A stretch of 64,000 nucleotides of DNA from Sergeia podlipaevii (Eukaryota > Euglenozoa > Kinetoplastea > Trypanosomatida > Trypanosomatidae), in assembly GCA_030849805.1 (NCBI GenBank), contig JASANZ010002182.1:1-64000 (forward strand), given 5' to 3'. Below are positions 27,590-37,300 of this stretch, piece by piece. Made by a program: the position numbers and the translations under genes. Numbering within the stretch: position 1 is the stretch's first letter; every line of letters starts with the position of its first letter. The notes beneath the pieces are model-generated. The model was not told the origin of the DNA and did not search any database. It saw nothing but the letters and a program-made list of their open reading frames with translations.

Positions 27590-28624
27590 CTAGCAAGACA
27601 TCACTGCGCGTTTCAACGCATGAATCTCGCGCAGCAAGTCCTCCCACACAACCCCCACCTCCGGGTCACACGCCACGTAGCGACACCCAACCGTCCGGCA
27701 CGCAATAAGATCCGCTTCGTCATCGCCGACATGAATGAGATGATCCATTTTGTCTGCAAGTCTGGCCTCGCGTGCGGCCAGCTGCAGCCCACGCGCAGAA
27801 GGCTTTGAGGCGCCAACATCGGTTGCCGTGAAAACACTAGAAAGTAGCGGAGGGAGGGCGACATCTTCTTCGCTAGGCGCTCCATTGCTGGCGCTGTTCT
27901 TCACTACCCCCAGCTCCTCTAGAACGCGATGCAGCCGATAGTCTACGTTGGTAACCACAAAAGGTGGCTGCGCCAGTGTGAGTACACATGCAGAATTATC
28001 TCCACTGCTCGATAATGGTAACGACGACGAATATGATGATGCGACTGCTTCGTTGCGGTCACTTTCCCTGCGAAGACGAGCAAGCTGCTGACTATTCCAC
28101 TCTCGTAGACACTCCAGCGTGCGCCTCCCCTCGGGCAGCAGTTGGTATGCCTTGGAGGAACCAAACACGTCCTGCACAACGTGGCGAATAAAGAGGTTCC
28201 AGTCGCTATGGGCATCTGATTTTTCCTTTTCGTTGTGGAGTGCCCGTACTCGTGCGTAGACCTCAGCATCACAGCCAGTGTACATGGCGGCCTCCTCAGT
28301 CAGTGCACTACACAACGCGCGACTCCAGAATGCCTCAATAGTGGAGTGCTGCAGGCCGCCTATAGGCATTTCCTTTGGGTTCACCCCAGGGTGGAGGGCT
28401 CCCCATGCGGCTCGATCAGTCTCAAGCTCACGCTTCAAAGCACGTCTGGCAGCCGTGCCGATTAGGGCATCGGTGGCTCCTGGAAGATCACGGTCCATGC
28501 GAATGCCTTGTGCTGCAAGGAATTCAGCGTAAGCCTTGCGATACTGATGCCCCACGCTTATGGGAACGTGTAGGAAGGTGCCCAGTGCGTCCAGTGTGAC
28601 GGCGAACACCGCACGGTGTTTCAT
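27590..28624 (-). CDS. HAD-superfamily hydrolase, HDHD3-like
   Basis: The 344-aa product carries the four haloacid-dehalogenase motifs in order. Motif I is FAVTLDALGTFL with nucleophile Asp12. Motif II is FVVTNVDYRL (Thr, in the middle of the protein). Motif III is GASKPSARG (Lys). Motif IV is HVGDDEADLIACRTVG. A helical cap sits between I and II. HAD enzymes hydrolyse small phosphate esters through an aspartyl-phosphate intermediate. The usual second Asp of DxDxT is replaced: residue 14 is Leu (D-A-L-G-T), as in HDHD3-type proteins. This may mean slow or altered chemistry. The substrate is unknown. Ser-rich insertions lie between the cap and motif II. Confidence 0.85.
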   Translation of the reverse strand: MKHRAVFAVTLDALGTFLHVPISVGHQYRKAYAEFLAAQGIRMDRDLPGATDALIGTAARRALKRELETDRAAWGALHPGVNPKEMPIGGLQHSTIEAFWSRALCSALTEEAAMYTGCDAEVYARVRALHNEKEKSDAHSDWNLFIRHVVQDVFGSSKAYQLLPEGRRTLECLREWNSQQLARLRRESDRNEAVASSYSSSLPLSSSGDNSACVLTLAQPPFVVTNVDYRLHRVLEELGVVKNSASNGAPSEEDVALPPLLSSVFTATDVGASKPSARGLQLAAREARLADKMDHLIHVGDDEADLIACRTVGCRYVACDPEVGVVWEDLLREIHALKRAVMSC

Positions 28625-29188
28625 TCAAACGTCTTCAACTGTTATTTTATGCTTTCCTACTCTACACAAGCTATCTGTCTTTCCTTCTTTCAGCCTTCTT
28701 CGCAAATACTTTTGAGGCGTATAGAGAGGGAGCTTGAAGAACATCTGAGATGCCCCCCCTTCCAAAAAAAAAAAAAAAATGATGATCAGGTTGAGAAAAA
28801 ATAGTCTCAAACTTTTTCAAAAAAGTAATGAAAAACAACTAACAAAAGGTAGATCACACAGAAAGTAAAAGTGCACACCTCATCCCGTTTATTGAATAAT
28901 GTATAGATACTTTGCTGATATTTCTGGATGCATATCTCTTCAAAGATGGAAAAGGTCGAAAAAGGCCCATAGGAGAGCGGGTATATATATATATTATTCA
29001 TATTTAAAAGAAGCAAGGGTAGATAAAGAAATGTAGGCCTCTACAACACAATCTCGTTGCCAAACAAATAATAATAAAAAGCAGATGGATATAAATGTAA
29101 TGCATTTCAGCTTCATATCATTTCTTTTTCTTCTTTCAGCCCATACTAACTCACAAACGAAGCTGAGTACTTCTTTTTTTTTTTAATG
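28625..29188. other. Intergenic, no gene seen
   Basis: Spacer with an A-run at about 28764-28779 and AT-rich 3' UTR-like sequence of the histone deacetylase gene. Confidence 0.75.
28759..28760 (-). promoter_or_regulatory. Predicted spliced-leader acceptor AG
   Basis: A 16-T run followed by GGA and AG on the coding strand; 134-nt 5' UTR for the HAD gene. Confidence 0.55.
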
Positions 29189-30913
29189 TTACGAACTAGT
29201 GACTGCAGTATCAGCGGTTGCAGCAGCCATAGCAGCCCCAAGCAGTGCCTTGTGAGTGTTGTAAAATGGGGCACCCTCACTGAGCATGTTCACACGCGGC
29301 ACCACAGCCGGTGGCAGGCCGTGCATGAGAAACGAGGGCCCATACCGCGTAAAGTAATAGCTGCTGTCAGAAACTGGCACACCACTCTCCGGTAGAAGTA
29401 GCGGTGAGTGGACAAAAAGGGGGCTCCCGTCAGCATCAGGGAGCGGCGGGCTCAGTCCTTCAGACTCACATTTGGCCACCACTGCGGCTGCAGAAAGGAC
29501 GTCACGCGTCACAGCGGCGGCAAGTCGCGCCGCGCTCGTGTTTACGTACCCGCCACTACCAAGCACCAGTAGCTTACACTTGTGACACACCGCTGCTTCA
29601 ATTAGAAGCCGTATGACGCACTGGAGACCACCAATGGTGTAGTTGAGATTACCAAGAGGATCACCCTGAAGGCCGTCTGCACCACATACCAGCACTATCG
29701 CACCGAGGTCTGTGTCCCTGACAGTTTTGCCATCTGCAAAATCCCCTGCTTCCCCGCTAATTGCACATAGTGCCTCACGGATAAAGTGCCGTGCCAGAGG
29801 CACCATCACACCATCCGTAGCACCTGGAGGAAGTGGCACGTTGATGCAGCAGCCCTTGCCTGGGCCGTTCCCTGCCTCGCTCTTCGTGCCAGAGCCAGGA
29901 AAAATACCGGTGCCGTGGCCATGTACGGACAACGTAAAACACCCGGCATCGTAATAGAAAGCCTCCTGCGTGCCATCACCGTGATGGGCATCCAAGTCAA
30001 CAATAAGCACTTTTCCCCGGCTGCTAAGACTATTGACTGAGGAGACGGAGTGCGTATCCGTAGTACCAACCTGGGTGAGACCTCTACGAAGCGCAATCGC
30101 TCCGAGAACAACATCATTGACGTAGCAAAAGCCACTTCCGAAATCGCGCTTGGCGTGGTGGCGTCCACCAAACCAATGAATGGCAGCCCCAAATCTTCTG
30201 GGCGACAGTGAAGACGGCATTGCCTCACTTCCATCGGCTCCTCCTACGTTCTTTGAGGAAAGCATTTCCTGGCTCAGCAACCAGCGCACTGCTGCGAGGG
30301 TTCCAGAGGTTGTGGCCTGAATGGTCCTCCACATGCCCAAAAATGGGCTCGCATCTCCCACAAGGCCATACTCTGCGTCTGCCTCTACAGGAATAAGATC
30401 TGGCATCATACGGAGTGGCGGCTCCTCTTCGCCGAGAGCGAGGCCGTCCACGTCTGTCCTTGTCACGCTGCTGCGCCGTCGTGAGAGCACTGGCTGACCT
30501 TCTTCTGCTTTGCGCCGTTTCGTCTCCAAGGCCCGCTCGTCCATATCCGAGAGTGTCTCCCTTACAGAAAGATAGCGCACGTACTGTGCATCATGGTACT
30601 CGCACAACTCCTCGGGCCCCACTGGAGGCAGCCGCTCACTATGCCATGCAAACACTGAGCTCCGCACGGGTTGAGGTGGTAACCATGGTGCACTAGTACC
30701 TAAAGTGACTGAAGTTTCGCTAAGAAGTCCGGCGTCACCTTGCTCGTGGTTAGTATCAAGAAATGGAATACACGCATAGTGGTAGACCAAGTCCGCAACA
30801 AAGCGATTGCGCTCGTACGTGGGAGGGGTAGCGCTGTCGTCAACGTCGCTTCCAAAGAACAAAGCGACGCTTGGGTGTGTGGAGGCTGCACCAGTGGTAA
30901 TGTTTGCTGTCAT
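29189..30913 (-). CDS. Class I-like zinc-dependent histone deacetylase, 574 aa
   Basis: The HDAC catalytic core is complete. The charge-relay His pair is H252-H253 in GGRHHAKRDFGSGFCYVNDV. Zinc ligands are D308 and H310 (DLDAHHGDG) and D413 (CGADGLQGD). The transition-state Tyr is Y456 in GSGGYVNTS. SGFCYVND is typical of class I enzymes. The GIFPGSGTK and YVNTSAARL segments diverge from animal class I. Two long insertions relative to small HDACs are seen, at about 125-185 (Arg/Glu-rich) and about 275-300, where the core loops are short in other eukaryotes. The product removes acetyl groups from histone lysines and so affects chromatin. The trypanosome genes DAC1 and DAC2 are the likely comparison, but I cannot say which. 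It starts at the ATG 110 nt below the acceptor. Confidence 0.93.
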   Translation of the reverse strand: MTANITTGAASTHPSVALFFGSDVDDSATPPTYERNRFVADLVYHYACIPFLDTNHEQGDAGLLSETSVTLGTSAPWLPPQPVRSSVFAWHSERLPPVGPEELCEYHDAQYVRYLSVRETLSDMDERALETKRRKAEEGQPVLSRRRSSVTRTDVDGLALGEEEPPLRMMPDLIPVEADAEYGLVGDASPFLGMWRTIQATTSGTLAAVRWLLSQEMLSSKNVGGADGSEAMPSSLSPRRFGAAIHWFGGRHHAKRDFGSGFCYVNDVVLGAIALRRGLTQVGTTDTHSVSSVNSLSSRGKVLIVDLDAHHGDGTQEAFYYDAGCFTLSVHGHGTGIFPGSGTKSEAGNGPGKGCCINVPLPPGATDGVMVPLARHFIREALCAISGEAGDFADGKTVRDTDLGAIVLVCGADGLQGDPLGNLNYTIGGLQCVIRLLIEAAVCHKCKLLVLGSGGYVNTSAARLAAAVTRDVLSAAAVVAKCESEGLSPPLPDADGSPLFVHSPLLLPESGVPVSDSSYYFTRYGPSFLMHGLPPAVVPRVNMLSEGAPFYNTHKALLGAAMAAATADTAVTSS

Positions 30914-31390
30914 GAATATATGATTTATGCGTATCTACTTGTATAGCTCAAAGTGTATAAACAGTATTTATCACTATATATGTGTGTGTGTGTGTTTGTG
31001 CTGTAAATGGCCTTTGATGCTGCCTAACGGTCAAAAACGCAAAAGAAAACAAGAAAAACAATCAAAATAAATGCGCAAGTGTATATATATATAGAGAGAG
31101 AGATGAATGCTTTGCTTACAAGTGCACCAGGTTGCTTTTGTGGCATCTTGCTTCTTCCTCAACACAAAGATACACATCTAACTACGCATTACTTTTCCCC
31201 CTTTGTTGCTATCTGCTGTATACAAATTCACTTCGAACGTGTCGTATGTCTCCCCTTAAAAAAAAAAGAATAAATAGGATTTAACATTAGTCTCCGTGCA
31301 TTGGCAACAGATCATGTAAATATCGCAACATGGAGCAACAGCAAAACGAGCAACGACGAAGGAAAAAAGACAAAAAAAGAAAGTGCGAGG
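30914..31390. other. Intergenic, no gene seen
   Basis: Spacer with the HDAC acceptor and GT and TA/GA microsatellites at about 30979-30997 and 31081-31102. Confidence 0.75.
31024..31025 (-). promoter_or_regulatory. Predicted spliced-leader acceptor AG
   Basis: TTTTCTTGTTTTCTTTTGCG then TTTTTGACCGTT and AG on the coding strand; 110-nt 5' UTR for the histone deacetylase gene. Confidence 0.7.
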
Positions 31391-33610
31391 TCAAAAAAGA
31401 TCGTCAATTAGATCGTCTGGAGGGACAGCCAGCATTTTATATGGAAACCGAAGTTTATCCATCGACACCTTCACCGTTTCATTCAATGAAATGGCACGCG
31501 GACCAAGCAGGTACACCCACCCAACAGGGACACCAAGGCTGTCCTGCTCGCGGTTGTCCACGTCCTCCGCACCACCAACGCATATCGCCGTGATGCGCTC
31601 CTCCAGCATAAACCTTTTAACGGGCGCAAGGTGCTCTGCTGCTTGATCACTATTCGCACATTCCATATTTATGGACACCGCGGCGGCATCCCCAGTCAAT
31701 GTCTTGTCATTGCACTTCAAGGCTGGCGCCAAAGGAAAGCGCGGTAGTTGTACAATGACGTGGGAAGTTAGACCCGGCACGGGCATTGCGTTCACATAGT
31801 CAAAGCACTGCATGTCAACATCGTACGAGTATGCCATGCGCGATCGCCGCTGCTTTCCACGCCGGCATGGCATGCCGCCAAGTACATCAAAGCGCACCAA
31901 TCGTGTTGCTACCTCGCCTTTCCTACTGTCACGTACAGCACTGTATGAAGCTCCGCTACCTTCTACTGTCTTCGCCTGATCATACACATAACTAGTGTAT
32001 GAAAGCTGACTGCGTGCCAGATCTGGGCATGGGCACAGCTTCGTCCACACACCAGTGGCCAGGTTGTAGCATCGCAGAGCCGGCGCCATAGGCTTACCTT
32101 CCTGGAAGCCATCCATATAGAAAAGTCGGCCCTCTGCAGGGAGTCCTCTCGCGCGCTCCACTGGGTCACGCTCCACTTGTATGTCACAGACAAGCACGCC
32201 CTTAAATTGGTTCCGTGGAACCGCGCCGTATTGCGGCAGTTCCTCCAACTCTCCGGTGGGCAGCCATAGACGGTGCAGGGTGCTAGAAAGACTCCGCGTA
32301 AAGGTGAGACCACCAAAGCTGTACAGGACTGTCGCAAGCTCTGTATCTTCCGCTTCTTCACCCCATGTGGTGTCACTGTCGCCCCTGTGAGTCATCATCC
32401 TGCGTACCCGACATTTGGCGTTGCTTGTTGCTACGCTCGCACAGAAGCGAGGGGGGAATAATGAGGACTGCATCTGATGCCATGCCTGCTGCTTCACATC
32501 GTAATACATGTCTGTCGTTGCCAGCGCGTTCCCGTGAGCCCAGTAAGATCCACCAAGCACGTAAAGGCGATCGCCATGACACACCAGATGATGACCATGA
32601 CGAGTGCGTGGGGCAACGAGGGGACGAATGCGCCGCCAACGCAGTGCTCGAGTGGTGTACTTGCCAGGTACCTCTGCTGCGTCAAGCAAGATCGGTGCCG
32701 CCTCTCTCTCTAATGCCCGAACAGGCGCGCCAACCGCTGCAATTGTGGCGTACGTACTCGCCACACTGCTGTGAGCTCTACCAGCTCCACTCTGCCGCCC
32801 ATCTTCACTTCTCGTCGTCGTATTCCTCTCGTGCTGTGTGTGTGCAGAAGAGCTTACCCCAGCGGCACCTCCGGAGGGCGTCCAGTCCGTCAGCTGCTGA
32901 AGCAGTTCAGCAGTTACGCGGAATGCCACCTGCGGTATCTGCCTAGTCGGGGTTGCACTCTGAGACTCTCCTGCTGCTGTTACATCATCCGCAACCGCGA
33001 ATGGAGCGTTCTGTTGGAGGGAAAACGATTCCACTGTAGCCAGTAGCGGTGACGGTGGTGAGTGGTGCTCAGACTCACCGTCTTCTTCACCTCGCGCAGA
33101 CGATGATCGCAAAGGAGAGGAGGAGGAGGAGGAAGACGCTGGTGAGATGGTGTCGCTGTGATAGCCTTCGTCGTAGTTGAAGCCCTCTACTAAGTCTAAC
33201 TCAGCGCTTAAAAAAGAGGTGGTAGAGCAGGATGAGAGTGTCTCTTCCTCACTGCCGTATCCAGTGTCGGGAGCTATACCACCAGCACCAGCAGTTTCAT
33301 CCGTGGCGTTGGCCGACGAGCGTTCCAACTGACGGCGCAGAACTCCCCCTCTCTGCAGGCCCTTGTAGAGTAACTTCTCACTGCGCACATCTGCTCTCCG
33401 TCGCTGTGCACGCCTCGCGCCTTTCGTCATTTCAGACAGTGGCAACACATACAAGGGACAGCGTGAGGCCTCGAGCTCCATGACACGCACAAGCTGGCTA
33501 GACGGAGGCCAACCTCCAAACTGAACGATTGCCTCTAGCGCGGCACACCAACAGGCCGCATGACCGGAGCGTTGAATAGTAGAGTCGAACCCATAATTGA
33601 GAGAAAGCAT
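31391..33610 (-). CDS. Kelch-repeat beta-propeller protein with a large internal insertion, 739 aa
   Basis: Kelch blades can be seen: about 12-55 (RSGHAACWCAALEAIVQFGG), 333-380 (TRHGHHLVCHGDRLYVLGGS then ATTDMYYDVKQQAWHQ), 384-460 (RFCASVATS and LYSFGGLTF), 465-530 (RLFYMDGF and LRCYNLATGVWTKL) and 535-610. GG pairs and following Tyr/Trp at the right spacing are the family marks. Between the first and second blades are about 275 residues of Ser/Glu/Arg-rich, disordered sequence with a stretch of acidic residues. Kelch propellers bind other proteins, often in ubiquitin ligases or cytoskeletal complexes. No BTB, F-box or catalytic domain was found with it. The partner is unknown. Confidence 0.82.
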   Translation of the reverse strand: MLSLNYGFDSTIQRSGHAACWCAALEAIVQFGGWPPSSQLVRVMELEASRCPLYVLPLSEMTKGARRAQRRRADVRSEKLLYKGLQRGGVLRRQLERSSANATDETAGAGGIAPDTGYGSEEETLSSCSTTSFLSAELDLVEGFNYDEGYHSDTISPASSSSSSSPLRSSSARGEEDGESEHHSPPSPLLATVESFSLQQNAPFAVADDVTAAGESQSATPTRQIPQVAFRVTAELLQQLTDWTPSGGAAGVSSSAHTQHERNTTTRSEDGRQSGAGRAHSSVASTYATIAAVGAPVRALEREAAPILLDAAEVPGKYTTRALRWRRIRPLVAPRTRHGHHLVCHGDRLYVLGGSYWAHGNALATTDMYYDVKQQAWHQMQSSLFPPRFCASVATSNAKCRVRRMMTHRGDSDTTWGEEAEDTELATVLYSFGGLTFTRSLSSTLHRLWLPTGELEELPQYGAVPRNQFKGVLVCDIQVERDPVERARGLPAEGRLFYMDGFQEGKPMAPALRCYNLATGVWTKLCPCPDLARSQLSYTSYVYDQAKTVEGSGASYSAVRDSRKGEVATRLVRFDVLGGMPCRRGKQRRSRMAYSYDVDMQCFDYVNAMPVPGLTSHVIVQLPRFPLAPALKCNDKTLTGDAAAVSINMECANSDQAAEHLAPVKRFMLEERITAICVGGAEDVDNREQDSLGVPVGWVYLLGPRAISLNETVKVSMDKLRFPYKMLAVPPDDLIDDLF

Positions 33611-34319
33611 GTACGATGAGCGAGGAAGAAAAAAAGCTACGCGCGCCTACCTGAGCTGCACAGTGTTTGCTGCAGTACCCCTTCTCTGCGCGTTTCTTTT
33701 TTATCTTGCAACTCGCGCGCTAACGGAAAAGATAATAGTGCAAGAGAGTTTTAAAAAAATGGATAGACAAGTGAAACAATAAAAATGAAAATCAGCAGAT
33801 CATTTTCTTTTCTGTTTGTATGTGTAAATATCTTCTCAAATAGCATTTTTCTCTGTTCTATGCTAGTACAATAGTATATATATATATTTATTTAACGTTC
33901 GCTATTTCGTTGAGCTCTACACCATGACCAATAACATACAAAAAAAGAATACTTATATATATATATGTATTTAAGATGGACATATCTATGCCTGATATCT
34001 TCTATGTCTTTACAAAAAAAAAAAAAAAACCTTCCCCCTTTCTTCAGTATTTGTGTTAAACAAAAATGTATTGCTCGATGTGGGGGTGTCTTCGCTTTTA
34101 TTGAATAAATCGCAGCTGTGCGGGTAGTAAAGAAAGAAATACATTTTCCTTTTGGGTGAAGGAGCAGACACCACTTTGGCCATGTTAGGCAAGTGTGATG
34201 TCGAGACCCCAAATAATACGGATTAGTAGTCCCAGTCTCTTCATCTAAATAGCAAAAATAGAAAGAGAGACTAATACACACGTGCTGGAGATAATTAACA
34301 ACCCTTTCTTTCCTCCGAC
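33611..34319. other. Intergenic, no gene seen
   Basis: AT-rich spacer containing A-runs and TA microsatellites at about 33874-33890 and 33955-33968. Confidence 0.75.
33720..33721 (-). promoter_or_regulatory. Predicted spliced-leader acceptor AG
   Basis: TTATCTTTTCCGTT followed by AG on the coding strand, after a T-rich tract; 109-nt 5' UTR for the kelch gene. Confidence 0.6.
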
Positions 34320-37300
34320 TTACCGGTCAGCGCTCATACCACGACTTTGTTTCCAGCTTTGCTGAATGAGAGCCGCCGCCTCCTCTTTGATGATGTGCTG
34401 CCGCAACTCCTTGATTAATTCTGGATCCTCCTCGGTCTCCTCCTCCTCTTCTTGATTGCTGTCTGAAACCCGATATGGGGTGTAATCAATCACGCCCGCA
34501 GGCCTCGCCGCACTCCTACGGGCAGCATTGCCGGCTTGCCTACTGATGTCGTGGCTCGTACCGCCCCTAGCACCACTCATTGGTGGACTAAACGGCAGAG
34601 TAGAGTCTCGATGATCATTCATGCCCAAAAATTCCGATTGTTGTTGTTGCTGCTGCTGCTGCCTTTCTGCACTAGCAGTGGGGATGCTTCCAGGAGCTGG
34701 AACCTCACACACAAAGTCAGCGTTTGGGGCGCGCCCAGGGACAGACCGTGGTGCCTCGCCACCACAAGCACTCCACTGATTTTGACTGGAGGTGCCTGTA
34801 GCAGAAAAAACATCAGCTTGGGAGTTGGAGAAAACAGCGTTCCCTTTATCGAGTAGACGAGCCATGAGCGCGGCGAAACGACTTTCCGTTTGCGAGGCCT
34901 CAGAGACACTACCAACGTGGTCACGTACGCTCGTGCTGACCACGTGTGAAGTGGTCGCACGACTGAGTGAAGAGGGAGTGCACGCCTTTTGATAGCGACC
35001 TGCCATCCTCGATAGCCCGGGATAGAGAGCTAACGACTGTGGGTCGGCGTTTGTAAAGGTTTCAGTTCTGTAGTCGCTGCGCAATTCAGAACTCCCTTCT
35101 TGCCGTGGCTGCTGGGGTGGAATGTACACATCCAGCGGAACTAGGCCCGATAGCATGGATGCATGTGGGGAATGGCAGTGAGAGTCCCCAACAAAGATCA
35201 TGACCCGCCCCTTGACTCCAGGCAATTGACGACTTCGGCTCTTAGAAGAAGTACTCGAGGGACTACCAGCAGCAGTAGTGTTGGTAATGTCAAGTGCGCT
35301 GCTATGCTGAGCCGCCACCGCCGCCTCGATGACTGCTGAGGAAAGGCGAGAGCTGCTGCGTTTGCTGTGCCCTCCTGGCCACCCTTGTATACCAGAGAAC
35401 CCTGCAGGAGCGTCTTGTGAGGCCTCCATATCGTTCGTGTTCACTAGTATGGTGTGGCGATGATCAGGTGGAGCGGAGGTGTATTCAGTACTTCGGTCCC
35501 TAACATCAGAAAGGTTCCTGTGAGTTCCAGCCGCATTCGGCAACTCTCTTGGATCGGTTGGGTCGGCTAAATAGGCCGGTGCTGGCACAAGAGTTGTGTC
35601 ATGGGCTACATTTATCGGCATCGAGATATCCACAAGCGGTGCCTCCACGTGCTCCGGCCCCTCCTCTACTTTTGTCTCTGCAACAGTGTGCAATGCAGAG
35701 AAGGAGTCCTGCAAGCATGCTCTGAGTAGATACGGCGTTGTCACGGGCGAAAGGGCGACCTTTTCGGCAGAAGGAAGACATTCGGTTGCATTTACATCCT
35801 GTCCTCTCTTTGTGATAGGGGTCTGATTGAGAATGAGAGAGGTCTCAGGGAGAGAGGCTTTTGAGGCGCACCTTGGAGTTTGAAGAGTATTGGCAACTAC
35901 CCTCCCTTCATCACCTTCTGGCATCTCGACCTCCTGTGCACCCGGGCCTTCTTCTTCCTCCTCGACCTCTACTGCCACCAGCCCTTCAGGGGTGTCGAAG
36001 TGACCACCAGAAAGCACGTTTGTATGCTGCTGGCGGAGCATGATGTCGTCCTCGCAAGCTGTGCAGTGAGTGTGCCCTTCGCGTACTGTTTCATGCGCAT
36101 GCTGAGTGTCGGACACCTCCAGCTCTGCATCTAGTGTTAGACCATTCTCCTTCTCGTGTGGCTCATTCTGAGTCTCGTCTACTTCACTTTTAGGCACCGT
36201 CGCAGAGCAGGCAGGAGGCTGCGCGACCTGCACAACCTCCACCTCCCCCTTGGAAGCACGCCCGTCACTAGATGAGGCGCAAGGAGAAGACTCTCGCTGT
36301 GCACTAGAAAAGGGAGAACTACAGTTGCTGCTACGACGACTGCGTGGCGATGATGACGATGATGATGCCTGAGATGCAGCAGCTGGGCGGCGGTCAGAAG
36401 ACGCATTGGCAAAAGATGATTGACTAAGGGATGATCGAGTAGACGAGGAGGATGGCAATGAGAAGCCGTAGTACTTGATCCTCCGAAGCTTCTCTCCATT
36501 CCCTAGGCTGTGATCACTTCTAGGCCGCAAGCAAGACGCATCAACATCAGCATCATACGAGTGTCCTGCAGCAACGTCTACGTGGTGCTCTTCTTGGAAG
36601 TCGTCTCCGCCTATTTCCTCCGCTCGCATATCTTGTTCCATAGGCAGCGTCACGTCTGCATGCGGCGCGCCACCAGAAGAGGATGGTGTGTTGGTATGTA
36701 TTCTCCGCAACTCGCCAGCGTCGTCTTCCGTTTGCAGGGCATTAGGCACTATCACGCCTTTCTCTCCATCATCACCTACTATGGAGCCCACCGGTTGGGC
36801 TGCGCGTGAATCCACGTCTCCGCGACCAGTAGTTCTGAGCATATTACGCAAATCAACATCAGCACCCCGAGGAGCACTGGGCAGGCGCATAGGGCTAGAG
36901 CAATCCGTCCCTGGCCTTGTTTCCAGGGCCTCTGGGAGCTCACGAGTGCGCATTTCCTCCACAAAGCCCTCGCAACTTGCTAGCGAGTCAGGGCCTTTAA
37001 TCTTCTCCTCGCTGTAGTCGGAGCTGCACACAGTAATGGTATGAGAGTCAGAATGGGACAAAGTGTGGCCAGACTCGCAGCTCTTCCGCATTTTCGCTTC
37101 TATCAAAGAAACAGACATACGAGCCGCAGCAAAAGCCTGCAAGACGTTCACGCATCGTGCCAAAGTTATTCTCTCAGTTGGCTTTGGATGCCCATGCTGT
37201 TCATGATCGCCACCTTCTCTCTCAGTTCCTCGTTTCGCCTCCTTGTCGCTCTTTGCAACCTCTGATGCTATGTTCGGTTCCACAACTTCCCTCTGGTACT

